The position numbers and the translations under genes were made by a program. Shown here piece by piece: positions 25,265 to 33,664 of a DNA stretch of 51,885 nucleotides; position 1 is the first letter of the stretch; each line of letters starts with the position of its first letter. Origin of the DNA: an uncultured Lachnospiraceae bacterium (GTDB lineage Bacteria; Bacillota; Clostridia; Lachnospirales; Lachnospiraceae); assembly GCA_910587305.1 (NCBI GenBank), contig CAJUKV010000026.1:1-51885 (forward strand), written 5' to 3'. The notes below the pieces were generated by a model. The model was not told where the DNA came from. It searched no databases and saw nothing but the letters and a program-made list of their open reading frames with translations.

Positions 25265-26668
25265 ATGAGAGAGACGATGACACATAAAGCGGGGAGAGCG
25301 GCATTTGGAAAGGCAATTGATATAGCGCTTCAAAGCGCGGATAAAGACTGGGAGCCGGAAGTGGAAAAGCTTATGGATTTGATGCAAAGCTACATGAGCG
25401 GGGAAAAGCTGGACATTGACTACGACAGGGCGAAGGAAATGATTTGCAACAGGGAAGGGACGCTGAACCGGTATATTCGCCGAATTTTAAAGGAGGTTGA
25501 TCCTTATGTGCTCAGGACTACCGCGTTAAACCTTGGCTTTGAAGCCTTTTTCCATGGGACAAAAACAATCCGCAAAATGCGGGAAACACACCGGTGCAAT
25601 GTCCCCTGGCTGATTTTAATGGACCCTACCAGCGCCTGCAATCTGCATTGCACGGGATGCTGGGCGGCGGAATATGGAAATCGTTTAAATCTTTCTTTTG
25701 AGGAGATGGACGATTTGATTCGGCAGGGCAAGGAACTGGGCATTTACTTTTATATGTTTACCGGCGGAGAGCCTCTGGTAAGGAAGGCGGATATTATCAG
25801 ACTCTGTGAAAAGCATCATGAGTGCGCGTTTTTAGCTTATACCAACGGAACGCTGGTGGACGAGGCGTTTTGTCAGGAGATGAAACGGGTTGGGAACCTG
25901 TATCTGGCGATCAGTCTGGAAGGCTCCCAGCAGGTAAACGACCTTCGACGGGGAGAAGGGGTATATGGAAAGGTCATGAAGGCTATGGATATGTTAAAGG
26001 CAAAGGGGCTGATTTTCGGGACTTCTGTCTGCTATACTTCCCAGAATTTTGAGACGGTTACAAGCGATGAGTTTGTCGATTTGCTTGTGGAAAAAGGCTG
26101 CCGCTACGCCTTGTATTTTCACTACATGCCGGTGGGAAATGACGCCGCAATGGGGCTTCTTCCTACGGTAGAGCAGCGTATTTACATAAAAGACAGGGTC
26201 AGGGAGATTCGCAACATGACCACCGGGAAGGGAATTTTTACCATGGATTTCCAAAATGACGGCGAATTTGTGGGAGGCTGCATTGCGGGCGGTAGAAATT
26301 ATTTTCATATCAATGCGAACGGGGATGCGGAGCCCTGCGTTTTCGTCCATTATTCAGGGGCGAATATCAGAACCCATACGCTGCTTCAAATATTGAAACA
26401 GCCGTTGTTTATGGCTTATCGGGATAACCAGCCTTTTCATGAAAATCATCTGCGCCCGTGTCCCATGCTGGAAAATCCTGAGATACTCGAGCGGATGGTA
26501 AAGGAAACAGGGGCGAAATCTACGGATTTACAGTCTCCTGAGAATGTGGAGCATTTGTGTGGAAAATGCCGTGAATATGCCAAGGCGTGGGGAGATGCGG
26601 CAGATGAAATCTGGAAAAAGGAGGCGCACCGGAAAAGCAGTTATGAAAACTATAAGCAAAAAAACTGA
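25265..26668 (+). CDS. Radical SAM protein with SPASM-like C-terminus
   Basis: Radical S-adenosylmethionine enzyme, 467 aa. The cluster motif CNLHCTGC (CX3CX2C) is near residue 123, preceded by a helical domain of about 110 residues; FTGGEPLVR follows. The C-terminal third contains a Cys, 13 residues, then GDAEPC (the GX4C spacing of SPASM/twitch auxiliary-cluster domains) and later RPCPM and LCGKC. These families modify peptides, lipids or cofactors; the substrate is not evident. It overlaps the next gene, a flippase-like membrane protein, by 26 bases, which argues for a shared pathway. ATG 25265 follows GAAGGTACGAAGG. Confidence 0.88.
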   Translation: MRETMTHKAGRAAFGKAIDIALQSADKDWEPEVEKLMDLMQSYMSGEKLDIDYDRAKEMICNREGTLNRYIRRILKEVDPYVLRTTALNLGFEAFFHGTKTIRKMRETHRCNVPWLILMDPTSACNLHCTGCWAAEYGNRLNLSFEEMDDLIRQGKELGIYFYMFTGGEPLVRKADIIRLCEKHHECAFLAYTNGTLVDEAFCQEMKRVGNLYLAISLEGSQQVNDLRRGEGVYGKVMKAMDMLKAKGLIFGTSVCYTSQNFETVTSDEFVDLLVEKGCRYALYFHYMPVGNDAAMGLLPTVEQRIYIKDRVREIRNMTTGKGIFTMDFQNDGEFVGGCIAGGRNYFHINANGDAEPCVFVHYSGANIRTHTLLQILKQPLFMAYRDNQPFHENHLRPCPMLENPEILERMVKETGAKSTDLQSPENVEHLCGKCREYAKAWGDAADEIWKKEAHRKSSYENYKQKN

Positions 26669-27785
26669 TTTTTGGAAAAAGGCCGTGAAAGGGGCGCTGG
26701 TTTTACTTGTGCTGATTTCGTTGATTTTTTACAAAGATTCCTTTCGGGAAATCTGGGAAGGAATCAGGCGGGTGAAGGCGGGAGAACTTCTGGTATGCCT
26801 GCTTCTGGCCGGAACAGGCTATTTGTTGGAGGGAATGACCATATTCCGTATGATGGGAGCGGTCGTTCCCTCTCCCTCTTTGTGGGAGGGCGTTTTCATC
26901 GCTTATGTGTGTGAGTTTTACCGCCTGACCACTATGGGAAATGGCTCCGGGGTGGCGGAAATTCATTACCTGTGTAAAAGCGGAATGAGAAAACAGAAGG
27001 GTTCCCCAATGGCAGGGGCAAAAGGCGGTCAGGAATGGCCGCAGGGAGAGAAAATTGTGCCGGGCAGCGCCACGGTTTTGACCATGATACAATACATTAT
27101 GAAAAGGATTGCGATTATGGGGCTGGGGCTTTTGAGCTTTCTGATCCTTTGTCAAAAGGAAAATACCCGGGAGCTCTGCAGAGAGTACGGCGTTTTTGTA
27201 AGTGCCGGCTGTGTAATCTCGGCGGGGGTTATTGGGATTTTTCTCGCCCTTTCCCTGTGGGAGCGTGTGGCGGCCGTGGCTATTCATGTGCTTGAGTGGC
27301 TCTCCGGGAAAATCCCCGCCAAAGAAGCGGTTTTTCAAAAGTGGAGAGAGCAGATTATATTGTTAAACCGATCGGGGAAAGCGATATTGGGACAAAAGAA
27401 GCGTATGCTGTGCGCAGTGCTGATTCAGATGGGAAAGCTGTTATTGTTTTACGGGATAATAGCATATCTTCTTAAGGGAGCGACAGAGATGGGGGCGGGC
27501 ATGTGTATTTTGCTTATGGCCCTTGCCTTTATGCTGTCAGGGGTAATTCCCGCCCCGTCCGGAGCGGGAGCGCTTGAGTTTGTTTTCCTATTGTTCTTTA
27601 GCAGGTTTGTGAATACGGGGGCGGCCGTTACGGCGATGCTGGTGTACCGCTTTGCCACATGGATTTTTCCGGCGGCGGTGGGCGGCGTTTTTCTGGCGGC
27701 GGACAGACGGCGCAGTGGAAAAGGAACAGGGAAAATGCCACAGTCAAAGACCCCGCCGCAAGCTGACGGGGCATCAAACTTGTAG
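26643..27785 (+). CDS. Lysylphosphatidylglycerol synthase/flippase-like transmembrane protein
   Basis: Integral membrane protein, 380 aa, with about eight hydrophobic helices in the pattern of the LPG_synthase_TM (UPF0104) family: FYRLTTMGNGSG, VIPAPSGAGALEFVFLLFF and YRFATWIFPAAVGGVF are recognisable. The family includes the flippase half of MprF and stand-alone proteins of unknown lipid substrate; no aminoacyl-transferase domain is present here. The ATG at 26643 lies within the end of the radical SAM gene. The C-terminal 25 residues are basic and polar and run into a repeat-rich region. Confidence 0.85.
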   Translation: MKTISKKTDFWKKAVKGALVLLVLISLIFYKDSFREIWEGIRRVKAGELLVCLLLAGTGYLLEGMTIFRMMGAVVPSPSLWEGVFIAYVCEFYRLTTMGNGSGVAEIHYLCKSGMRKQKGSPMAGAKGGQEWPQGEKIVPGSATVLTMIQYIMKRIAIMGLGLLSFLILCQKENTRELCREYGVFVSAGCVISAGVIGIFLALSLWERVAAVAIHVLEWLSGKIPAKEAVFQKWREQIILLNRSGKAILGQKKRMLCAVLIQMGKLLLFYGIIAYLLKGATEMGAGMCILLMALAFMLSGVIPAPSGAGALEFVFLLFFSRFVNTGAAVTAMLVYRFATWIFPAAVGGVFLAADRRRSGKGTGKMPQSKTPPQADGASNL

Positions 27786-27820
27786 CGCAGCAAGCAGCGG
27801 GGCATCAAATTTGAAACGCC
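27769..27820 (+). repeat. Imperfect direct repeat at the 3' end of the flippase-like gene
   Basis: GGGGCATCAAACTTG and GGGGCATCAAATTTG occur about 38 bases apart, each after an AGC-rich stretch; the first encodes the end of the protein. A GCCCC/GGGGC pairing follows (about 27819-27834). Confidence 0.5.
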
Positions 27821-27854
27821 CCATGGGGCGGGGCAAAAGACCCTCGCGGCAGTC

Positions 27855-27902
27855 GCCAAATGCCTAAGCCAACCAACGGTTGGCTTTAGGCAGTCACTTG
27901 GC
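27855..27902 (+). repeat. Long hairpin in the gap before the URO-D gene
   Basis: TGCCTAAGCCAACC (27861-27874) pairs with GGTTGGCTTTAGGCA (27878-27892) around AAC, with one bulged base; outer GCCAA (27855-27859) and TTGGC (27898-27902) also pair. No T-run follows. Confidence 0.65.
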
Positions 27903-27923
27903 TCGTTGCTCGCGGAAATAAAG

Positions 27924-27953
27924 TTGTAAGGAGAGCCCCAATTGCGCTATAAT
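27924..27953 (+). promoter_or_regulatory. Promoter of the URO-D-family gene
   Basis: TTGTAA (27924-27929), 18 bases, TATAAT (27948-27953). It leaves a leader of about 115 bases before the ATG. Confidence 0.55.
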
Positions 27954-28076
27954 AAGAAAAACGTCGCTGCCCGATAAGGCCCGGTCCGCAGAAGAGGAAG
28001 GACCAAAATCAGGCGCAAAGCGAATTGGAAGTATACGACAGTTTTGTCGTGCGGAACAAAAACGGAGGAAAAGGTT

Positions 28077-29036
28077 ATGACCAAAAAAGAACGCGTATGG
28101 AGAGCAATTCAGGGCAGGGAGGCAGATCACGTCCCCACAGGATTCAGCCTTCATTTTGAAAAGGAAAAAGCCGGGGGAGAGGCAGGCGTCGAATCCCACC
28201 TTAAGTTTTTCCGTGAGACAGATACGGATATCATCAAAATTATGAATGAAAATCTGGTCCCGGATGTGGGAGAAATCAAGGTTCCCGAGGATTGGAACAA
28301 GATTCCCTCTTATTCCCTTAAGGATACTTTTATGCAAAGGCAGATTGCAATGACAGAGAGCATTTTGGAAAAGGCGGACGGGGACGCGTTTGCGATTGGA
28401 ACCCTTCACGGCATATGTGCCAGCGCTATCCATCCCATAGAAGCCAGATATGGGTATGAAAAGGTAAGGGAGCTTATTTGCGCGCATATCCGGGAAAACA
28501 AACGCCCGGTGATAGAAGCCTTTAAAAGAATTACCGACGGTATGTGTCAGTTAGCCGTCAAATATAAGGAGCTTGGCCTCGAGGGGATTTACTATGCGGC
28601 GTTAGGAGGGGAAACCCGTTACTTTACGGAGGAAGAATTTAAAGAATGCATTGAACCCTTTGACCGGCAGATTCTAAAGGCGTCAAGAGAGGCGGGAGGC
28701 GTGAATTTCCTGCATATGTGTAAGGATGGCCTTGATATGAACCGTTATGAGGGGTATGGCGATTTGGCGGATGTGGTGAACTGGGGCGTTTATGAGACTG
28801 ATTTTAGCCTGGAGGAAGGTCGAAAGCTGTTCCCGAAAGCCGCTATAATGGGTGGACTGGCCAACCGCAGCGGTGTGCTGGTGGACGGAACGATAGAAGA
28901 ACTGCAGAGCGCCGTCAGAGAAATCATTCTCACTTTTGGAAAAAGGGGATTCATTTTAGGGGCGGACTGCACCCTTCCCACAGAAATCGACTATGCCAGA
29001 ATAAAAGCGGTGACAGAGGCGGCCGGAGAAGTGTAA
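28077..29036 (+). CDS. Uroporphyrinogen decarboxylase-family protein
   Basis: TIM-barrel protein of the URO-D/MtaA family, 319 aa. MTKKERVWRAIQGREADHVP is the standard N-terminus; HMCKDG and GGLANRSGVL are core words, and GADCTLPTEIDY closes the barrel. No other haem gene is nearby. In strict anaerobes such paralogues often serve as corrinoid-dependent methyltransferases, but no corrinoid protein lies next to it, so substrate and reaction are open. ATG 28077 follows GGAGGAAAAGG. Confidence 0.85.
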   Translation: MTKKERVWRAIQGREADHVPTGFSLHFEKEKAGGEAGVESHLKFFRETDTDIIKIMNENLVPDVGEIKVPEDWNKIPSYSLKDTFMQRQIAMTESILEKADGDAFAIGTLHGICASAIHPIEARYGYEKVRELICAHIRENKRPVIEAFKRITDGMCQLAVKYKELGLEGIYYAALGGETRYFTEEEFKECIEPFDRQILKASREAGGVNFLHMCKDGLDMNRYEGYGDLADVVNWGVYETDFSLEEGRKLFPKAAIMGGLANRSGVLVDGTIEELQSAVREIILTFGKRGFILGADCTLPTEIDYARIKAVTEAAGEV

Positions 29037-29040
29037 AGAG

Positions 29041-29069
29041 TGGAAACTTTATGCAGTTTATGTTATAAT
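29041..29069 (+). promoter_or_regulatory. Promoter of the hybrid kinase gene
   Basis: TGGAAA (29041-29046), 17 bases, TATAAT (29064-29069) with an upstream TG (extended -10). It leaves only about 30 bases before the ATG. Confidence 0.5.
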
Positions 29070-29107
29070 TATACATATACAGATAGCAGCCGGCAGGGGG
29101 AACGATT

Positions 29108-30853
29108 ATGGGAAAGAGCAATGATGAAAGGGATAAGACGCAGCGGATAGAAGAATTGGAGCGGAAAACAGCGGAACTGGAGATGGCGCTTCAGGCGGCA
29201 CAGGAAACCAATCAGGCAAAAAGCCGTTTCCTGTCCAATATGTCCCATGATATCCGCACGCCCATGAACGCTATCATGGGCATGACGGCGATTGCCCTTT
29301 CGCACATCGACGAAAAGGCCAGGGTATGCGACTGTCTGAACAAGATAAAGACGGCGTCTTCCCATTTAATGAGCCTTGTAAACGATGTGCTCGATATGTC
29401 GCGGATTGACAGCGGACGTCTGGTCCTTTGTGAGGAGCCCTTTTCCCTGGCGGATTTGATACATGACGTTTCGGTTATCGTCCGGCCCCAGGCGGCCCAG
29501 AAAAAGCAGGAACTGCAGATTGAAATAGGAGAAATCAGGGCGGAAAATCTTTTGGGGGATTCCCTTCATTTACGCCAGATTCTGGTAAATATCATTGGCA
29601 ATGCGGTGAAATATACCCAGGAAAAGGGCGCCATACAGGTGTGCTTTTATCAGGAAGCCGCCGGGCAGAAAGCAGTGCCTGAAAAAGCGGAGGCGCAGGT
29701 CGCAGCGCCTGAAAAAACGGAGCGGCAGGCCGCGGCTCATTTGACGAAGGTCCTTAAACAGGAGGATGAGTCAGGGCGGGAGAAAATATGGCTCCATTTT
29801 TCGTGCAGGGACAATGGAATCGGCATGAGCGGCGAATTCCTGAAACGAATCTTTCTCCCCTTTGAGCGTGTACACAGCGAGGCGACCAAAAAAATAGAAG
29901 GCACCGGGCTTGGCATGGCGATTGTAAAAAATCTGGTGGAGAGCATGGAGGGAGAGATTTATGTGGAGAGCAGGGAAGGCGAGGGAAGCTGTTTTACCGT
30001 AAAAATCCCCCTTACCGTCGCGCCCGGCAACGAGCGGGTCTTTTGGCTGCCGGGAGATAAGACGGTACTTATTGCGGAGGCAAGGGAGGATCGCGCGGAG
30101 CAGATAGGGGGTTATTTAAAGGAGGAGGGCCTTATTCCGGTATACCAAAAAAGCGGTTCCCAGGCAGTTACATGGCTGACGGAGGCACAGTATGAAGGAC
30201 GCATGCCCTGCGCTTTGCTGCTGGGGGATCAATTGCCGGATATGCCTGTCTTTAACCTTGCGTTTCATGTGCGCCAGCTGGCCGGACCGGAATTTCCCAT
30301 TATTCTGGTATCGGAGGCGGACTTTGCGCAGTTAGAATACCGGGCGGTGCGGGCCGGCGTCAACGGTTTTGTCCCCTGTCCTTTATTTAAGAGCAGGCTC
30401 CTTGATGTGATGGCCGCCCTGATGGAAGGCGCTGATGTGGAAGATGCTATGGCGGAGCGGAAAAAGGACTATAGCATGTACCACGTTCTGCTGGCGGAGG
30501 ATCTTGAGCTGAATCAGGAAATTGCAGTGGAGCTTTTGTCTGCAATCGGCGTCCGGGTGGAGGTGGCGGACCATGGCGTCCAGGCAGTGGAAAAATTTCA
30601 AAATTCTCCGGAGGGATATTTCGGACTTATTTTTATGGATATTCATATGCCCTATATGGATGGGTATGAGGCGGCCAGGCAGATTAGGAAACTAGACAGA
30701 AAGGATGCGGCAAAGGTGCCGATTGTGGCCATGACGGCGGACGCCTTTGTGGAGGATGTGCGGATGGCAAAAGAGGCGGGGATGAATGAGCACATTTCCA
30801 AGCCGGTGGAGCCGGATCGTCTGAAGGACATTATCTATAAGACGTTTCAGTGA
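29108..30853 (+). CDS. Soluble hybrid histidine kinase with two receiver domains
   Basis: Two-component hybrid kinase, 581 aa, without transmembrane or recognisable sensor domain. Coiled coil at about residues 10-38, then HisKA with phospho-accepting His47 in NMSHDIRTPMNAIMGM. HATPase follows with the N box VNIIGNAVKYT, DNGIGM and GTGLGMAIVKNLVE; it carries an Ala/Pro/Glu-rich insert of about 45 residues (PEKAEAQVAAPEKTERQA). A degenerate receiver (about 315-435) is followed by a canonical receiver with Asp in MDIHMPYMDG and Lys in HISKPVEP. Such kinases usually end in phosphorelay; no response regulator with an output domain is adjacent. Confidence 0.9.
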   Translation: MGKSNDERDKTQRIEELERKTAELEMALQAAQETNQAKSRFLSNMSHDIRTPMNAIMGMTAIALSHIDEKARVCDCLNKIKTASSHLMSLVNDVLDMSRIDSGRLVLCEEPFSLADLIHDVSVIVRPQAAQKKQELQIEIGEIRAENLLGDSLHLRQILVNIIGNAVKYTQEKGAIQVCFYQEAAGQKAVPEKAEAQVAAPEKTERQAAAHLTKVLKQEDESGREKIWLHFSCRDNGIGMSGEFLKRIFLPFERVHSEATKKIEGTGLGMAIVKNLVESMEGEIYVESREGEGSCFTVKIPLTVAPGNERVFWLPGDKTVLIAEAREDRAEQIGGYLKEEGLIPVYQKSGSQAVTWLTEAQYEGRMPCALLLGDQLPDMPVFNLAFHVRQLAGPEFPIILVSEADFAQLEYRAVRAGVNGFVPCPLFKSRLLDVMAALMEGADVEDAMAERKKDYSMYHVLLAEDLELNQEIAVELLSAIGVRVEVADHGVQAVEKFQNSPEGYFGLIFMDIHMPYMDGYEAARQIRKLDRKDAAKVPIVAMTADAFVEDVRMAKEAGMNEHISKPVEPDRLKDIIYKTFQ

Positions 30854-31061
30854 TAATAGGATTGGGTCTTCTTTAGAGCGCGCTTGAAAAATCATTTCTG
30901 CCATTTTACGTTCCGCTTTGCGTGATAATTGTGCCAAATTCAGGTTACATAGCACACTACGCGCCCTTTATTTGGAACAAATTTTTCACAAACTGTGACG
31001 CAAATCTGACAGAAAGCTTTTTTCAAATATGCTCTATGCAGGGCAATGAGTGGGGAAAATC

Positions 31062-33092
31062 ATGCGGCCATATCAGGAAGAATATATTGCAAATTTAAGA
31101 AATATTGCCGCTTTGGCGGCGCGCAAAAAGCCGGACGGCAGTTCCTTTGAAGCATATCAGGAGGCCCTTAGGGACAACAGGCTTTTGATAGAGCGGAAAG
31201 TAAAAAGGAACATGGAGCTTTTGAAAACCCATTTGTTTCCCCTGCTGGATCATCTGCTGGAAGCCGACGAGAAGGAACTTAGCGAGCTGCAGGAGTTTGC
31301 GGGGAAGCTGTTTCAGGTGGGCGAGGAGCTTGATACGGGATTATTTTGTCAAATTCACCAGGCCCTTTTGAACGCGGCAAGGCTGAAAAAAGATCAAAAA
31401 GGTATGATTCGCGAGCTGTACTGGCTGGGGCTGGGACGGCATAACCGCTGCAGCAAGCTTTTAGGGCTGGAGATGTCGGTGGTGGAAAATTATATGTCCG
31501 AAATGCGGCTTTGTTTTACGGAAGCCGCCGCTTATCTGAAATATTATGAGCAGATTGAGGATTTGGAGACCCGGGGTTATATGATCCGCTCCCGCGCCAA
31601 CATGTCTTTAGGAGAATTTTCTTCGGCGGGCGAAAAAATCAGGCGGGTGAAACAGACGCTGCAGATTTTGCAGGACAGCTACTATCAGGAAATTGCGCCC
31701 GAACTTCCCTGGGAAAAGTATATCTTTATGACCCACAGGCAGATGGCGGACAGTATTTCTTATAACAGGGACGATGTGATGAAGCCGGAGGATATCGAAG
31801 CTATCATGGAATCCGTTTATATCGTTTATCAGACCAGGGTTTTGGAGGCGGCAAAGCGAAATGACAGGCCCCCCGTTCAGGCCGCATTTTCTTACTACTC
31901 CATTTCCTATTATTGCGGGATCGACACCTTAGACGGGCTGCTCACCAAGATGGAAAGCCTGATGGACAGCACGGATATTATGGATTTTTCACCGGAAAAT
32001 ATGTACGGGCTGATTTCCCTTCCCGCCTTTTACTGTCAGTACCTGCGGCAGTATCCGGAAGGAGTGGAAGGGAGGAAGGAATACATTGAAAGTCTCTATC
32101 AACGGATTTTGGATTACGTGGAGGTTTTTCCTGACGCGCCGGAAAACGAACAACTTTTTCTCTACCTGCGGCAGCTGTCCAACAATTTTCTGGAAACGGA
32201 AAACAGCATTCCCTACGGGGATTTTTTGTTAAAGCTTCTGAGCCGGTTTGCGCCGGATATCTATATGCAGTCCTATATGGTGGCCAGGGCGGCGACGGTT
32301 TTTTGCCGGATTATTATGGAGGAAGAACCGGACTTTTTTGACGACATTGACTTTATCAGAGAAATAAAAGATTTGGAAACAAAGCGGCGGACAGTGCTTT
32401 CCTATGCCATGAAATGCGGCCTGCTCCACGATACGGGCAAAATGAATTTTATCAATCTGTATTTTCAGTCGGGAAGGCAGTGGTTTGAGGAGGAATACGA
32501 GATGACCTGCCTGCACACGGTGGTGGGAAACAAATGCCTGGCGCAGTGCGCCTCCACCCGCGCCTGCGCGGCAATTGCGCTGGGACATCACAGCTGGTAC
32601 GACGGTTCCCACGGCTATCCGGATTCCTACAGGCGGCTGGAATGCCCTTACCGCCAGATGGTGGATGTGATCGGACTTATCGACTGGCTGGAAAATGTGA
32701 CCGAGGCCCAATGCCTGTATACGGGTGTGAAAATGACCTTTGACGAGGCGGTCCAAAGGGCGGTCGAGCTGGAGGGAAAGCGTTTTTCCCCTCTTTTGAC
32801 GGCAAGACTCAGAGACGAGAGGATTGTAAAGGAGATCCGGGAAGCGTTTTCAGAGGGGCGTATGGAGGCGTGCAGGGAGTTATATACATACGGCAGGGCG
32901 CTGCCGGGTAGAGCGCTACCGGGCCGGGCGCGGCCGGGCAGGGGAGAGCAGTCGGGCAGCGCGCAGCCGGACAGAATGCAGCCGAACGGAATGTTGCCGG
33001 ACAGGGCGAGGCCGGATTCACAGAAAGATTCACAAGGTAAAGGAGAAGAACAATTATGCTACCCACAAGAGAAAAAGCGGAAGAACTGTTAA
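31062..33092 (+). CDS. Large helical protein with HD-GYP-like phosphodiesterase domain
   Basis: 676-aa cytosolic protein. The first 420 residues are helical and lack a known domain. An HD-GYP-like domain follows: LLHDTGKMNF (about 452-461), CLHTVVG, GHHSWYDGSHGYP (about 507-519) and LIDWLEN. HD-GYP enzymes hydrolyse cyclic di-GMP. The first conserved histidine of the family (usually in a GHS motif) seems replaced by QSYM, so activity is uncertain. The last 65 residues are a Pro/Gly/Arg-rich tail of pentapeptide repeats. GTG 31050 is possible, but ATG 31062 follows GTGGGGA. Overlaps the next gene by 37 bases. Confidence 0.8.
   Translation: MRPYQEEYIANLRNIAALAARKKPDGSSFEAYQEALRDNRLLIERKVKRNMELLKTHLFPLLDHLLEADEKELSELQEFAGKLFQVGEELDTGLFCQIHQALLNAARLKKDQKGMIRELYWLGLGRHNRCSKLLGLEMSVVENYMSEMRLCFTEAAAYLKYYEQIEDLETRGYMIRSRANMSLGEFSSAGEKIRRVKQTLQILQDSYYQEIAPELPWEKYIFMTHRQMADSISYNRDDVMKPEDIEAIMESVYIVYQTRVLEAAKRNDRPPVQAAFSYYSISYYCGIDTLDGLLTKMESLMDSTDIMDFSPENMYGLISLPAFYCQYLRQYPEGVEGRKEYIESLYQRILDYVEVFPDAPENEQLFLYLRQLSNNFLETENSIPYGDFLLKLLSRFAPDIYMQSYMVARAATVFCRIIMEEEPDFFDDIDFIREIKDLETKRRTVLSYAMKCGLLHDTGKMNFINLYFQSGRQWFEEEYEMTCLHTVVGNKCLAQCASTRACAAIALGHHSWYDGSHGYPDSYRRLECPYRQMVDVIGLIDWLENVTEAQCLYTGVKMTFDEAVQRAVELEGKRFSPLLTARLRDERIVKEIREAFSEGRMEACRELYTYGRALPGRALPGRARPGRGEQSGSAQPDRMQPNGMLPDRARPDSQKDSQGKGEEQLCYPQEKKRKNC
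32892..33012 (+). repeat. 15-base minisatellite coding for a pentapeptide repeat
   Basis: About eight GC-rich units, mostly 15 bases (one of 18), of the type GGGYAGRGCGCTRCC. They encode GRALP, GRALP, GRARP, then SAQP, DRMQP, NGMLP, DRARP. The repeat forms the tail of the HD-GYP-like protein. Confidence 0.75.
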
Positions 33093-33664
33093 AAGAGGCG
33101 GAAAAGTGCAATCCGGGGCCATGGGGGAATCACAGCCGCACGGCAGCCCACTGCGCGGAAAAAATCGCCCGGGGGTGCGGTGACATGGATGCGGATAAAG
33201 CATACATTGTGGGACTTTTGCACGACATTGGAAGGAAGTTCGGCGCAAGGCATTTAGGGCATGTGGCGGACGGCTATTCGTACATGATGTCTCTGGGATA
33301 TGATGAGGTGGCTAAAATCTGCCTTACCCATTCCTTTAACACCCATACGCTGGACGGATATATAGGAAAGTTTGATGTGACGCCCGGGGAGCTTAAAATG
33401 ATTCAGGACGCCCTTAAGGCTGTTTCCATGGATGAGTACGACCGACTCATTCAGCTGTGCGATTCTCTGGCAGGGGCGGAGGGCGTGCTTGACATGGAAG
33501 AACGAATGGGAGATGTGAAGCGCAGATATGGGGCTTATCCAAAGGAAAAGTGGGATAAGAACATGAGCCTGAAAAAGCACTTCGAGGAAAAGACGGGCAG
33601 GGATATCTACGAGGTGGTGGAAAAGGACACCTTCAGGCCCGAAGATGGGAGAAAGCATTTATGA
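33056..33664 (+). CDS. HD-domain phosphohydrolase
   Basis: 202-aa HD-superfamily protein. Metal ligands: NHSRTAAHCAEKIA (first His), LLHDIGR and, toward the middle, THSFNTHTLD and LIQLCDSLAGAEG. This pattern is of the small HDIG-type phosphohydrolases acting on nucleotides or phosphoesters; substrate unknown. AAAGGAG precedes the ATG at 33056, inside the end of the HD-GYP-like gene, so the two are translated together. recD2 begins at its stop codon. Confidence 0.88.
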   Translation: MLPTREKAEELLKEAEKCNPGPWGNHSRTAAHCAEKIARGCGDMDADKAYIVGLLHDIGRKFGARHLGHVADGYSYMMSLGYDEVAKICLTHSFNTHTLDGYIGKFDVTPGELKMIQDALKAVSMDEYDRLIQLCDSLAGAEGVLDMEERMGDVKRRYGAYPKEKWDKNMSLKKHFEEKTGRDIYEVVEKDTFRPEDGRKHL

